Assembly: GCF_007829955.1 (NCBI RefSeq)
Contig: NZ_VIWX01000002.1
Location: 124,001 to 188,000 of the forward strand
Source: Saccharopolyspora dendranthemae
GTDB lineage: Bacteria > Actinomycetota > Actinomycetes > Mycobacteriales > Pseudonocardiaceae
Direction: 5' to 3'
DNA: 64,000 nucleotides
Shown: positions 1-9,992 of the stretch, piece after piece
Numbering within the stretch: position 1 is the stretch's first letter
How the letters are laid out: every line of letters begins with the position of its first letter
Translations under genes and position numbers: made by a program
Notes under the pieces: generated by a model
Database searches by the model: none
The model's input: only the letters and a program-made list of their open reading frames with translations
What the model was told of the DNA's origin: nothing

Positions 1-1
1 A

Positions 2-26
2 AAGCACCTTCGGCGCTTGCCTGACG
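2..26. repeat. Hairpin repeat, copy 1
   Basis: A short hairpin with loop TTC and the unpaired tail TTGCCTGACG. It matches 27646-27670 at 22 of 25 positions. One stem pair differs by a compensatory change (C-G here, A-T in the other copy). The copy lies at the window edge upstream of steA, so its full context is not visible. It looks like a REP-type extragenic element; two copies in 64 kb suggest more in the genome, which is inference. Confidence 0.45.
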
Positions 27-132
27 GTGAACGGGTGCTGGGCCGTTTCGCTCATCGGGTGTTGCGGCATATGACGTAGTGCGTTCGGCGTGGCGCAGGC
101 ACGATCGGTGATTGGTTTGTCACCATCGGCGC

Positions 133-1317
133 ATGAAAATCAGCGGACTGCTGACTCGACAGCAGGAGGACCTGCCCGGGCTCGCCGGGGTCGCGAGGGT
201 GGAACGCCGCTCCGGTGATCTGCCGCGCCGGGTCCGCACCGGTGACATCGCGGTCATCGACCACGCCGACCTGGACCGGCGCAGCGCCGAAGCCTTGGTG
301 GCCGCCGGGGTGATCGGCGTGGTCAACACCGCGCCGTCGATCTCCGGGCGCTACCCGAACCTCGGGCCGGAAGTGCTGCTGGCTGCCGGTGTCGCGCTCG
401 TCGACGGTGTTGGCGCCGACATCCTCAACCAGGTCAAGGACGGCTCGAAGATCCGCCTGTTCGAAGGCGGGATCTACGCCGGGGACCGCGAGATCGGCCG
501 GGGCGTCGAGCAGGACACCAACTCGATCGCCGACCAGCTCATCGAGGCCAAGGCCGGGATGGCCACCCAGCTCGAGGCGTTCTCGGCCAACACGATCGAG
601 TTCCTGCGCACCGAGCGCACGCTGATCCTCGACGGCATCGGGGTGCCCGAGCTGGCCGGCTCGATGGAGGGCAGGCAGGTGCTCGTGGTCGCGCCCGGCT
701 ACGGCCACGCCGACGACCTGCGCAGCCTCAAGCGCTACATCCGCGAGTACAAGCCGGTGCTGATCGGCGTCGAGGGCGGCGCCGACGCCCTGCAGCGGGC
801 CGGGTACAAGCCGAACGTCATCGTCGGCGCGCCGGACACCATCAGCACCGAGACGCTGCGCTGCGGTGCCGAGCTGGTCATCCCCGCGCACCTCGACGGG
901 CACGCTCCCGGGCTGGAGCGCATCCAGGACCTGGGCGTGGGCGCGATGACGTTCCCGGCTTCCGGCAACCCGGAGGACTTGGCGCTGCTGCTGGCCGACG
1001 CGCACAAGGCGAGCCTCGTGGTGACCGTCGGGTTCCAGGCCACGCTCAGCGAATTCCTCGACCGGGGCCGTTCCGGTTCCAACCCGTCGACGTTCCTGAC
1101 CCGCTTGCGGCTCGGCAGCAAGGTCATCGACGGCCCGGCGGTGGCCAACCTGCAGCGCAGCCGGACGCCGATGTCCGCTGTGGTGCTGCTGGTGGTGGCG
1201 GTGCTGCTGGTGGTCGCCGTGGCCCTGCTGGTGTCCGGGCTCGGTTCCGCCGCAGTCGATCAGATGGTCGACACCACGGGTGTCGTGTCGGCCTACTTCA
1301 AGGGGCTGTTCTCGTGA
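133..1317 (+). CDS. steA: SteA-like putative cytokinetic ring protein
   Basis: 394-residue protein. Its N-terminal two thirds is the soluble thiamin-pyrophosphokinase-like fold typical of SteA (M. tuberculosis Rv1697). The last 60 residues hold one hydrophobic helix (about residues 350-375, VVLLVVAVLLVVAVALLV) followed by a short exposed tail. Corynebacterial SteA and SteB act with the septal peptidoglycan hydrolase system, and this is taken as the likely role. I chose ATG 133 over an upstream TTG at 112 because the protein begins cleanly with MKISGLLTR. The stop overlaps the steB start (GTGA), so the two are translationally coupled. Confidence 0.85.
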   Translation: MKISGLLTRQQEDLPGLAGVARVERRSGDLPRRVRTGDIAVIDHADLDRRSAEALVAAGVIGVVNTAPSISGRYPNLGPEVLLAAGVALVDGVGADILNQVKDGSKIRLFEGGIYAGDREIGRGVEQDTNSIADQLIEAKAGMATQLEAFSANTIEFLRTERTLILDGIGVPELAGSMEGRQVLVVAPGYGHADDLRSLKRYIREYKPVLIGVEGGADALQRAGYKPNVIVGAPDTISTETLRCGAELVIPAHLDGHAPGLERIQDLGVGAMTFPASGNPEDLALLLADAHKASLVVTVGFQATLSEFLDRGRSGSNPSTFLTRLRLGSKVIDGPAVANLQRSRTPMSAVVLLVVAVLLVVAVALLVSGLGSAAVDQMVDTTGVVSAYFKGLFS

Positions 1318-2258
1318 TCACGGTGCGCTACCACATCATCTCGATCGCCGCGGTCTTCCTCGCGCTGGCAGTGGGCGTGGTGCTGGGCACCAGCACGGTC
1401 AGCCAAGGCCTGCTGAACGCTGTGGGCGGCGAGAAGGAGGAGCTGCAGGCTCAGGTCGACCAGCTCGGCGCCGAGCGCGCGCAGCTCAAGGCGCAGACCG
1501 AATCCGCCGACCGGTTCAACACGACCGTCGCGCCGATGGCCGTGCAGGGGCAGCTCTCCGGTCGCAGCGTGGTGCTGATCAGCGCCGCCGACACCGACGA
1601 CGGCCAGCGCCAGGCGATGACCAAGCTGCTGCGGGATTCCGGTGCCGACATCTCCGGTGACGTCCGCCTCGGCCAGGCCCTCACCGACCCGGATCGGACA
1701 GACCAGCTGCGCGGCGTGGTCACGCAGCTGCTGCCCGCCGGGGTCCAGCTGCCCACGGCCGCGGACCCCGGGACCCTCGCCGGTGGCCTGCTCGGCCCGT
1801 TGACGCTGGTCAACCCGCAGACCGGGCAGCCGCAGGCGGCGGACGACGCTCGCGCGGCGGCGCTGTCGGGCCTGTCCGGTGGTGGGTTCGCGACCGCTTC
1901 GGAAGGCCTGCGGCCCGCGCAGCTGGCGGTGGTGCTCACCGGCGGTCGCCTGGAGGGCGACAACGCGGCGGACAGGGCGACGGCTCTGGCGCGGCTGGCC
2001 ACCCAGATCGACCGCTCAGGGCAGGGTGCCGTCCTGGCGGGCACCAGCGGCTCGGCCGACGGGCGCGGAGCCGTCGGCGTGGCGCGAGCCGACCCTGCGA
2101 TGTCGTCGAACCTGTCCACCGTGGACAACGCCGACACCGGCGCCGGACGTGTGGCGGTCGTCATGGCCGCCCGCGAGCAGGCGGACCGGCAGGCCGGGCA
2201 CTACGGTGTGGCCAGCAGCGCGCAGGGACCGGTGCCGGGAACCCGCGGCGCTTCGTGA
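1314..2258 (+). CDS. steB: SteB / MctB-like membrane protein
   Basis: 314 residues. One N-terminal membrane helix (about residues 8-25) is followed by a coiled-coil stretch (about 40-70, EKEELQAQVDQLGAERAQLK) and a secreted Ala/Gly-rich domain. This is the architecture of SteB in corynebacteria and of Rv1698 (MctB), described as an outer-membrane channel involved in copper. The gene overlaps steA by 4 bp, which supports a joint SteA-SteB complex at the division site. Copper transport cannot be judged from the sequence; no Cys/Met-rich copper motif is evident. Confidence 0.8.
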   Translation: MITVRYHIISIAAVFLALAVGVVLGTSTVSQGLLNAVGGEKEELQAQVDQLGAERAQLKAQTESADRFNTTVAPMAVQGQLSGRSVVLISAADTDDGQRQAMTKLLRDSGADISGDVRLGQALTDPDRTDQLRGVVTQLLPAGVQLPTAADPGTLAGGLLGPLTLVNPQTGQPQAADDARAAALSGLSGGGFATASEGLRPAQLAVVLTGGRLEGDNAADRATALARLATQIDRSGQGAVLAGTSGSADGRGAVGVARADPAMSSNLSTVDNADTGAGRVAVVMAAREQADRQAGHYGVASSAQGPVPGTRGAS

Positions 2259-2366
2259 TCCGCGGGTTCGTCGCAGGTCGTGCGGGGTTCACCAAGACGT
2301 CACGGTCGACCGGCCGGGAGGCCGCCGGATGGCGGTTGACCCGGCCGGTTCTCCGTTTCCGGATAG

Positions 2367-4211
<1,845 letters not shown>

Positions 4212-4226
4212 TTCATCCCAGGTGAG

Positions 4227-4260
4227 CGGCCCGCACGACCGGTGACGGTGGTGCGGGCCG
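4227..4260 (+). terminator. pyrG terminator hairpin
   Basis: CGGCCCGCAC pairs with GTGCGGGCCG, and an inner ACCG/CGGT stem closes a GTGA loop. It starts 15 bp after the pyrG stop and ends just before the Nudix promoter. There is no U-tract, as is common in actinobacteria. Confidence 0.6.
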
Positions 4261-4283
4261 ACTCATCGTGCCGCGATCGGCTC

Positions 4284-4297
4284 TAGGGTGGTGCTCG
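4284..4297 (+). promoter_or_regulatory. Promoter of leaderless Nudix-xerD transcript
   Basis: The -10-like TAGGGT (4284-4289) ends 7 nt before GTG 4297. Transcription would therefore begin at or next to the start codon, as in a leaderless mRNA. No ribosome binding site precedes GTG 4297, which agrees. Confidence 0.45.
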
Positions 4298-4944
4298 TGG
4301 AGACCACGGGTAGCGGTGTCGCGCGCACCAACGGAGAGCACGAGTTCACCACTCTGGCCAGCGAGGACGTCTACGTCGGGCGCATCCTGGCGCTGCGGGC
4401 CGACGAAGTGGGCATGCCCGGCGGCGGTCAGGCCCGCAGAGAGGTCGTCGAGCACTACGGCGCCGTGGCGATCGCCGCGATCGACGAGCAGGACCGGGTC
4501 GTGCTGGTCCACCAGTACCGCTATCCGCTCGGTCGCAGGCTGTGGGAACTGCCCGCCGGCTTGATGGACGTCTCCGGTGAGCACCCGGTGCGAACCGCGC
4601 AGCGGGAGCTCGCGGAGGAGGCCGGACTGGCCGCCGAGAACTGGTCCGTGCTCGTCGACATCGCGACCTCGCCGGGCTTCACCGACGAGGTCGTGCGGGT
4701 CTTCCTCGCCACCGGGTTGTCGGACGTCGCGCTTCCCGACGCCGCGGGCGATGAGGAAGCGGACCTGGTCATCGAGCGGTTCCCGCTGGAAGAGGCGGTG
4801 CGGATGGCGTTGGCGGGAGAGGTCGTCAACGGCCCGGCGGTGGCAGGTCTGCTGGCGGCCAAGGCGATCCGCGACGGTGACGCCGAACCGCGCTCGGCCG
4901 AAGCGGAATGGCGCGACCGGCCGCTGCGCTTCGCCGCCCGGTGA
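4297..4944 (+). CDS. Nudix hydrolase, ADP-ribose pyrophosphatase type
   Basis: 215 residues. The Nudix box spans about residues 88-111, ending in RELAEEAGL, with the one-residue-longer spacing seen in the Rv1700 family of actinobacterial ADP-ribose pyrophosphatases. The upstream [15 protein letters not shown] is typical of ADP-ribose hydrolases that yield AMP and ribose 5-phosphate. GTG codons at 4288, 4291 and 4297 are possible starts. 4297 is chosen because it coincides with the predicted transcription start of the TAGGGT promoter. The stop overlaps the xerD GTG. Substrate is inferred from family and synteny only. Confidence 0.85.
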   Translation: METTGSGVARTNGEHEFTTLASEDVYVGRILALRADEVGMPGGGQARREVVEHYGAVAIAAIDEQDRVVLVHQYRYPLGRRLWELPAGLMDVSGEHPVRTAQRELAEEAGLAAENWSVLVDIATSPGFTDEVVRVFLATGLSDVALPDAAGDEEADLVIERFPLEEAVRMALAGEVVNGPAVAGLLAAKAIRDGDAEPRSAEAEWRDRPLRFAAR

Positions 4945-5888
4945 AGGGTTTCGAGTCGCTGCCGGCCGAACTGCGCGCTGCCGTCGGCGAATACCTCGAC
5001 CACCTGGCCGTCGAGCGCGGAACCGCGCGCAGCACGCTGGACTCGTACACCCGCGACCTGCGCAGGTACGCCGAGTTCCTCGTCGCCCGAGGTGTGTCCG
5101 GTCTGGGTGAGGTGCGCACCGAGCACCTCGCGGAGTTCCTGGCGCAACTGCGCGAAGGCGTCGAAGGCCGTCCGCCGCTGGCCTCGTCCTCCGCCGCCAG
5201 GGCGCTGGTGGCCGCGCGCGGGTTGCACAAGTTCGCCCACGCCGAAGGCAGGATCGCCGTCGACGTCGCGCGCGAGGTGACCCCGCCGAGCCCGCCGAAG
5301 CGGTTGCCGAAGGCGCTCTCGGTGAACGACGTGGGACGGCTGCTGGAGCACGCGGGTGGTGACGATCCGCGCGGATTGCGGGACCGGGCGCTGCTGGAAC
5401 TGCTGTACTCGACCGGAGCTCGCATCTCGGAAGCGGTCGGCCTGAGCATCGACGACGTCGACCGCACCGACCGAACCGTTCTGCTGGACGGCAAGGGCGG
5501 CAGGCAGCGGATCGTGCCGGTCGGGCGTCCCGCGCTGGCGATGCTGGAGGCCTACCTGGTGCGGGCGCGACCCGTGCTGGTGGCGCGAGGAAGGGGCAGT
5601 TCGGCGGTTTTCCTGAATTCGCGCGGGACCGGGCTTTCCCGGCAAAGCGCGTGGAACGCGTTGAAAACCGCCGCGCAACGGGCCGGAATCGCTGAAACCG
5701 TTTCGCCTCACGTGCTCCGCCACTCCTTCGCCACGCACCTGGTGGAAGGCGGTGCGGACGTTCGCGTCGTGCAGGAACTCCTCGGGCACGCCTCGGTGGC
5801 GACGACGCAGGTGTACACGCTGGTCACGGTCAACACGCTTCGGGAGGTCTACGCCACGGCACATCCGCGAGCACACCTTTCGGGGTGA
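4941..5888 (+). CDS. xerD: Site-specific tyrosine recombinase XerD
   Basis: 315 residues. It has an N-terminal SAM-like core-binding domain (about 10-100) and a C-terminal catalytic domain. All catalytic residues are visible: Arg161 (STGARISE), Lys185, His257 and Arg260 ([10 protein letters not shown]), His283 (LLGHAS) and nucleophile Tyr292. The role is chromosome dimer resolution at dif with XerC, which is not in this window. GTG 4941 overlaps the Nudix stop (GTGA). The Nudix-xerD-parA-scpAB order equals that in M. tuberculosis, supporting XerD rather than a phage integrase. Confidence 0.93.
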   Translation: MKGFESLPAELRAAVGEYLDHLAVERGTARSTLDSYTRDLRRYAEFLVARGVSGLGEVRTEHLAEFLAQLREGVEGRPPLASSSAARALVAARGLHKFAHAEGRIAVDVAREVTPPSPPKRLPKALSVNDVGRLLEHAGGDDPRGLRDRALLELLYSTGARISEAVGLSIDDVDRTDRTVLLDGKGGRQRIVPVGRPALAMLEAYLVRARPVLVARGRGSSAVFLNSRGTGLSRQSAWNALKTAAQRAGIAETVSPHVLRHSFATHLVEGGADVRVVQELLGHASVATTQVYTLVTVNTLREVYATAHPRAHLSG

Positions 5889-5915
5889 GATCACCGTTTG
5901 CGCATGCGCGTGATC
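5889..5915 (+). terminator. Hairpin after xerD
   Basis: GATCAC pairs with GTGATC around a nested GCGCATGCGC palindrome (5900-5909), directly after the xerD stop. It could serve as a weak terminator. No U-tract. Confidence 0.35.
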
Positions 5916-5993
5916 AAGGAAAGCGGTAGATCTTCATCACGGCAAAATCACGAACATCCGCCGATCCAATTGCCGACACCACGGCGAGGCACG

Positions 5994-6052
5994 TTGCCGC
6001 AGGTCGTTTGAGCGACTTAGGCTGCGATCGATCGCCACCGGTACCGAAGGAG
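5994..6052 (+). promoter_or_regulatory. Promoter and RBS of the parA-scpAB operon
   Basis: TTGCCG (5994-5999), an 18-bp spacer and TAGGCT (6018-6023) form a reasonable housekeeping promoter. AAGGAG at 6047-6052 is the ribosome binding site for ATG 6063, spacing 10. Confidence 0.5.
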
Positions 6053-6062
6053 TCAGTTCGCC

Positions 6063-7004
6063 ATGTCGATGCCGCATCCTTCCGCCGCCCGGCGGCCTCG
6101 GGGCGCGGTCGACCTGAGCATCGCACCCGAGACCACGGGCACTGAGGCGAACGCCGATCAGAACCAGGACGCCCGCGGACTCGGCCCGACCGGTCGGCCG
6201 CTACGGCACATCCCCGAACCGCCGCTGCTGGACGAACACGGCCCGGCGTCGGTGCTGGCCATGTGCAACCAGAAGGGCGGCGTCGGGAAGACCACCTCGA
6301 CGATCAACCTCGGTGCCGCGCTCGCCGAACACGGGCGCCGGGTGCTGCTGGTGGACTTCGATCCGCAGGGCGCGCTCTCGGTCGGTCTCGGTGTTCAGCC
6401 GCACCAGCTCGAGCAGACCATCTACAACGTCATCATGGAGCGCGGCGTCAGCGTCGAGGACGTGGCGCGGCGCACCACGGTCGAGGGCATGGACCTGCTG
6501 CCCAGCAACATCGATCTCTCGGCCGCCGAGGTCCAGCTGGTCACCGAGGTGGGTCGCGAGCAGACGCTGCACCGGGTGCTGCGCCAGTCGATGGAGGAGT
6601 ACGACTACATCCTGGTCGACTGCCAGCCGTCGCTGGGCCTGCTCACGGTCAACGCCCTGGCCGCCGCCGACGGCGTCATCATCCCGCTGGAGTGCGAGTT
6701 CTTCAGCTTGCGCGGGGTGGCGCTGCTGATCGACACCATCGAGAAGGTGCGCGAGCGGCTGAACCCGAAGCTGGAGATCAGCGGCATCCTGGCGACGATG
6801 TTCGACCCCCGCACCCTGCACTCCCGCGAGGTCATGCAGCGCGTGGTGGAGGCCTTCGGCGACGTCGTGTACGACTCGGTGATCAACCGGACCGTTCGTT
6901 TCCCGGAGACCACGGTCGCGGGTGAGCCGATCACCAGGTGGGCCCCTCGGTCGGCCGGGGCCCAGGCGTACCGCGCGCTGGCCCGCGAGGTGATCGCTCG
7001 ATGA
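6063..7004 (+). CDS. ParA/Soj-family ATPase
   Basis: 313 residues. A disordered Pro/Ala-rich N-terminus of about 60 residues precedes a deviant Walker A motif KGGVGKTT (residues 71-78). Also visible are FDPQGAL (Walker A') and VDCQPSLGLL (Walker B). It belongs to the ParA-like partner found next to scpAB in actinobacteria (Rv1708), distinct from the oriC-proximal ParA. No ParB follows; instead a small RHH-like protein overlaps its stop (ATGA). Role inferred: ATP-driven positioning or chromosome organisation together with the ScpAB complex. Confidence 0.88.
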   Translation: MSMPHPSAARRPRGAVDLSIAPETTGTEANADQNQDARGLGPTGRPLRHIPEPPLLDEHGPASVLAMCNQKGGVGKTTSTINLGAALAEHGRRVLLVDFDPQGALSVGLGVQPHQLEQTIYNVIMERGVSVEDVARRTTVEGMDLLPSNIDLSAAEVQLVTEVGREQTLHRVLRQSMEEYDYILVDCQPSLGLLTVNALAAADGVIIPLECEFFSLRGVALLIDTIEKVRERLNPKLEISGILATMFDPRTLHSREVMQRVVEAFGDVVYDSVINRTVRFPETTVAGEPITRWAPRSAGAQAYRALAREVIAR

Positions 7005-7360
7005 CGCGTCGGGTCGCCCTGCCCGGAGCCGCCGAACTGTTCCGTACTACTGTTTCTCGGACGGATCAGGCCTCGGCGCCGAGGGAGGACCCGGAGCCGG
7101 TCGCCCCGCCCGAGGAGAAGGGGCGTGCCCGGTCTGCGGGTACAGGTCGGCGCAAGCACGATTCGAAGATCACCGTGTACGTCTCCGACGAGGAGTTGCT
7201 GGGTTTGGAGCAGGCTCGGCTCGCGTTGCGGGCGGATCACGGCATCGCCGTGGACCGCGGCCGCGTCGTGCGCGAGGCGATCGCGGTGCTGCTGACCGAC
7301 TTCGCACAGCACGGTTCGGACTCGGTGCTGGTCCGGAGCCTGCGGGAGCCCGGCGAGTGA
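7001..7360 (+). CDS. Small RHH-like protein coupled to ParA and ScpA
   Basis: 119 residues. The first 50 are low-complexity and charged. Residues about 50-105 read as a ribbon-helix-helix-like unit: a short strand KITVYVSD, then two helices around LLGLEQARLALR and RVVREAIAVLLTDF. Such proteins often bind DNA as dimers and act as ParA partners (ParG/Omega type). It overlaps parA by 4 bp at the start and scpA by 4 bp at the end, so the three are made together. Absent from the M. tuberculosis arrangement as I recall it. RHH assignment is by eye, not by profile search. Confidence 0.7.
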   Translation: MTRRVALPGAAELFRTTVSRTDQASAPREDPEPVAPPEEKGRARSAGTGRRKHDSKITVYVSDEELLGLEQARLALRADHGIAVDRGRVVREAIAVLLTDFAQHGSDSVLVRSLREPGE

Positions 7361-8262
7361 CCGCTGTCCCACGAGCCGATGCCGAACTCGCACCGTCCGA
7401 CGCAGGGATCGACGCAGCACGACCGGATTCCTCGTTAGCGGACACCGAAGAGCAGACCGGTGACGGGAAGTTCACCGTCCGGCTGGAGAACTTCGAGGGA
7501 CCCTTCGACCTGCTGCTCCAGCTGATCTCCGCGCACGAGCTGGATGTCACCGAGGTGGCGCTGCACAAGGTCACCGACGAGTTCATCGCCTACACGCGTG
7601 CGATGGGCGAGCAGTGGGACCTGGACGAGACCACCGAGTTCCTCGTCGTAGCCGCGACGCTGCTGGACCTCAAGGCAGCCCGGCTGCTGCCTGCCGCCGA
7701 GGTCGAGGACGAGTCCGACCTCGCGCTGCTGGAGGCCCGCGACCTGCTGTTCGCACGCCTGCTGCAGTACCGCGCCTACAAGCAGGTCGCCGCGTTGTTC
7801 GGCGAGCTGGAAGCCGGTGCGCTGCGCCGCTACCCGCGCTCGGTGTCGGTGGAGGAGCGCTACGAGAACCTGCTGCCGGAGGTGGTGATCGGCGTTGACC
7901 CGCAGCGGTTCGCCGAGATCGCCGCTTCGGTCTTCCGGCCCAAGCCGCCGCCGACGGTGTCGCTGGATCACATCCACCAGCACGGCGTCTCGGTGCGCGA
8001 GCACGCCGCCCTGATGCGGGTGCGGCTGGCCGAGAAGGGCACCTTGACCTTCACCGAGCTGGTGTCGGACTGCGGGGACACCGTCGAGGTCGTGGCCAGG
8101 TTCCTGGCGTTGCTGGAGCTGTACCGGGAGCAGGTGCTGCAGTTCGAGCAGGAGAGCCCGCTGGGTGAGCTGCAGGTGAACTGGGTCGGTGGCACCCTCG
8201 CCCAGGCGCAGGCCGAGGCCGATGAGCAGCGCGCCAACCAGGAAGAAGAGGAGTACGGCTGA
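7357..8262 (+). CDS. scpA: Segregation and condensation protein A
   Basis: 301-residue kleisin subunit of the SMC-ScpA-ScpB condensin. An unstructured N-terminus of about 35 residues is followed by the conserved FTVRLENFEGPFDLLLQLI, then the family motifs ATLLDLKAARLLP and DLLFARLLQYRAYKQVA, and a C-terminal winged helix (about 210-260). GTG 7357 overlaps the preceding stop. It binds SMC heads through its ends and ScpB through its middle. SMC itself lies outside the window. Confidence 0.93.
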   Translation: MTAVPRADAELAPSDAGIDAARPDSSLADTEEQTGDGKFTVRLENFEGPFDLLLQLISAHELDVTEVALHKVTDEFIAYTRAMGEQWDLDETTEFLVVAATLLDLKAARLLPAAEVEDESDLALLEARDLLFARLLQYRAYKQVAALFGELEAGALRRYPRSVSVEERYENLLPEVVIGVDPQRFAEIAASVFRPKPPPTVSLDHIHQHGVSVREHAALMRVRLAEKGTLTFTELVSDCGDTVEVVARFLALLELYREQVLQFEQESPLGELQVNWVGGTLAQAQAEADEQRANQEEEEYG

Positions 8263-9116
8263 TGGCCGCCGAACCGGAACCCGAGGTCGAGACGACCTCT
8301 GCCGCGTCGCCGGAGGACCACTCCGCTGCGACCTCGGTGCCCGCGGAACCGGACCAGGTGGCGGAGGCGACGGGTGTCGACAGCGGTGAGGAACGCTCCC
8401 CCGAGCCTGTCTCCGGTGAACCGTCGGTCCCCGACGAGACGCCTGATCCCGGTGAACCGTCCGTCCCCGACGAGGCGTCCGAATCCGGTGAAGCGTCGTC
8501 GGATGGCGAGGCGCAGGCCTCCGGCGGGATCGCGGGTGACGACGAGGCGACCGAAACGCAGGGCGCTCCGGACCTGACCTCCGACACCGAGCTGGACGCG
8601 GCCCTGGAGGCGTTGCTGCTGGTCGTCGACGTGCCTGCGGGCGACGAGCTCATCGCCGAGACGCTGGGGCAGCCCGTCGGGCGGATCCGCTCCGCGCTGC
8701 GACGGTTGTCCGAGCACTACGCCGAGAACGAGCGCGGCATCGACCTGCGCTACGTCGGCGACGGCTGGCGGTTCTACTCGCGCGAGAAGTACGCGCCGTA
8801 CGTCGAGCGCTACCTGCTCGACGGTCAGCGCACCAAGCTGACCCGCGCTGCGCTGGAGACCCTCGCGGTGATCGCCTACCGGCAGCCGGTGACGCGCTCG
8901 CGGGTCGCAGCGGTACGGGGTGTGAACGTCGACGGCGTCATCCGTACCCTTGTGGGGCGCGGCCTGATTGGCGAGGCTGGCACCGACCCGGAGACGGGCG
9001 GCATCCTGTACTGCACGACCGAGCTGTTCCTGGAACGGCTGGGGCTGTCGTCGCTCAAGGATCTGCCGCCGCTCGCACCCCTGTTGCCCGAAGTGGATTC
9101 GATCGATGACGTCTGA
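8262..9116 (+). CDS. scpB: Segregation and condensation protein B
   Basis: 284 residues. The C-terminal 180 residues are the tandem winged-helix ScpB fold (LEALLLVVDVP, LTRAALETLAVIAYRQPVTRS, GLIGEAG). An acidic, Pro/Ser-rich N-terminal extension of about 100 residues carries a SGEPSVPDE repeat. ATG 8262 overlaps the scpA stop (TGATG). It dimerises and clamps ScpA in the condensin complex. The extension is unusual for the family, contains no fold I can recognise and is probably disordered. Confidence 0.92.
   Translation: MAAEPEPEVETTSAASPEDHSAATSVPAEPDQVAEATGVDSGEERSPEPVSGEPSVPDETPDPGEPSVPDEASESGEASSDGEAQASGGIAGDDEATETQGAPDLTSDTELDAALEALLLVVDVPAGDELIAETLGQPVGRIRSALRRLSEHYAENERGIDLRYVGDGWRFYSREKYAPYVERYLLDGQRTKLTRAALETLAVIAYRQPVTRSRVAAVRGVNVDGVIRTLVGRGLIGEAGTDPETGGILYCTTELFLERLGLSSLKDLPPLAPLLPEVDSIDDV
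8415..8497 (+). repeat. 36-bp tandem repeat inside scpB
   Basis: The units begin with GGTGAACCGTC at 8415 and 8451 and the diverged GGTGAAGCGTC at 8487, an exact 36-bp period. They encode the acidic EPSVPDE-type repeats of the ScpB N-terminal extension. Confidence 0.75.
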
Positions 9117-9879
9117 ACGCCGTTCCCCCTCCAGCGCCGCGAAGGACCCCAACGAGGAGGGAGTCCGCCTGCAGAAGGTGCTGTCGCAGGCCGGTGTCGC
9201 GTCTCGGCGGGCCGCTGAGGAGATGATCGTCGAGGGCCGCGTCGAGGTCGATGGCGACGTCGTCATGGAGCTGGGACGTCGCGTGGACCCGGACAACTCC
9301 GTGATCCACGTCGACGGCAGCCGCGTGGTGACCAACGCCAGCACGACCCACCTCCTGCTGAACAAGCCCTCAGGGATCCTGTGCACCATGTCGGACGACA
9401 AGGGCCGTCCGTGCATCGGTGACTACCTGCGCGAGCGCCAGGGCAAGCTGTTCCACGTGGGCCGGCTGGACGTGGACACCGAGGGCCTGTTGCTGATCAC
9501 CAACGACGGAGAGCTCGCCAACCGGCTGATGCACCCGTCCTACAAGGTGCGCAAGACCTACATGGCCGAGGTGCTCGGACCCATCCCGAAGGACCTCGGG
9601 CAGCGGTTGCGCGCGGGCGTGGAGCTCGACGACGGCCCGGTGAAGGTCGACCGGTTCAAGCTGGTCGACCAGAACCAGAACCGCGCGCTGGTGGAGGTCG
9701 TTCTGCACGAGGGCCGCAACCGCATCGTGCGCCGCCTGCTCAAGCACGTCGGCCACCCGGTGCAGCGGCTGGTGCGCACCCGCATCGGCGACGTGCAGCT
9801 CACGTCCGAGCGCCCGGGTGCCATCCGGCCCCTGAACCGCCAGGAGGTCGGTTCCCTCTACAAGATCGTGGGCATGTGA
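9106..9879 (+). CDS. rluB: 23S rRNA pseudouridine synthase RluB-type
   Basis: 257 residues. The N-terminal S4 RNA-binding domain (LQKVLSQAGVASRRAAEEMI, about 18-37) is followed by the catalytic domain with GRLDVDTEGLLLITNDG, containing the catalytic Asp of the RsuA/RluB/E/F family. It converts a specific uridine of large-subunit rRNA to pseudouridine. ATG 9106 lies 11 bp inside scpB, so it is co-translated with scpAB. The site (helix 89 or 90 region) is inferred from the family only. Confidence 0.9.
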   Translation: MTSERRSPSSAAKDPNEEGVRLQKVLSQAGVASRRAAEEMIVEGRVEVDGDVVMELGRRVDPDNSVIHVDGSRVVTNASTTHLLLNKPSGILCTMSDDKGRPCIGDYLRERQGKLFHVGRLDVDTEGLLLITNDGELANRLMHPSYKVRKTYMAEVLGPIPKDLGQRLRAGVELDDGPVKVDRFKLVDQNQNRALVEVVLHEGRNRIVRRLLKHVGHPVQRLVRTRIGDVQLTSERPGAIRPLNRQEVGSLYKIVGM

Positions 9880-9920
9880 CGTCTCGCGGTGGCCGCGGCA
9901 GGTGAACGCGCCGCGGCCCG

Positions 9921-9990
9921 TCCCAGTTTTAGTCATAACTGAGCCATGATCATGTCCGAAATGTCGGCTCAGTTTGGACTAAAACTGGGA
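9921..9990. repeat. 25-bp inverted repeat between convergent genes
   Basis: Arms 9921-9945 and 9966-9990 match at 23 of 25 positions around a 20-bp loop (ATGATCATG...). The arms are AT-rich (CCCAGTTTTAGTC...) in contrast with the GC-rich surroundings. The element lies between rluB and the antiporter gene, both ending here. A bidirectional terminator is the simplest reading; a MITE-like relic is an alternative. Confidence 0.75.
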
Positions 9991-9992
9991 GT

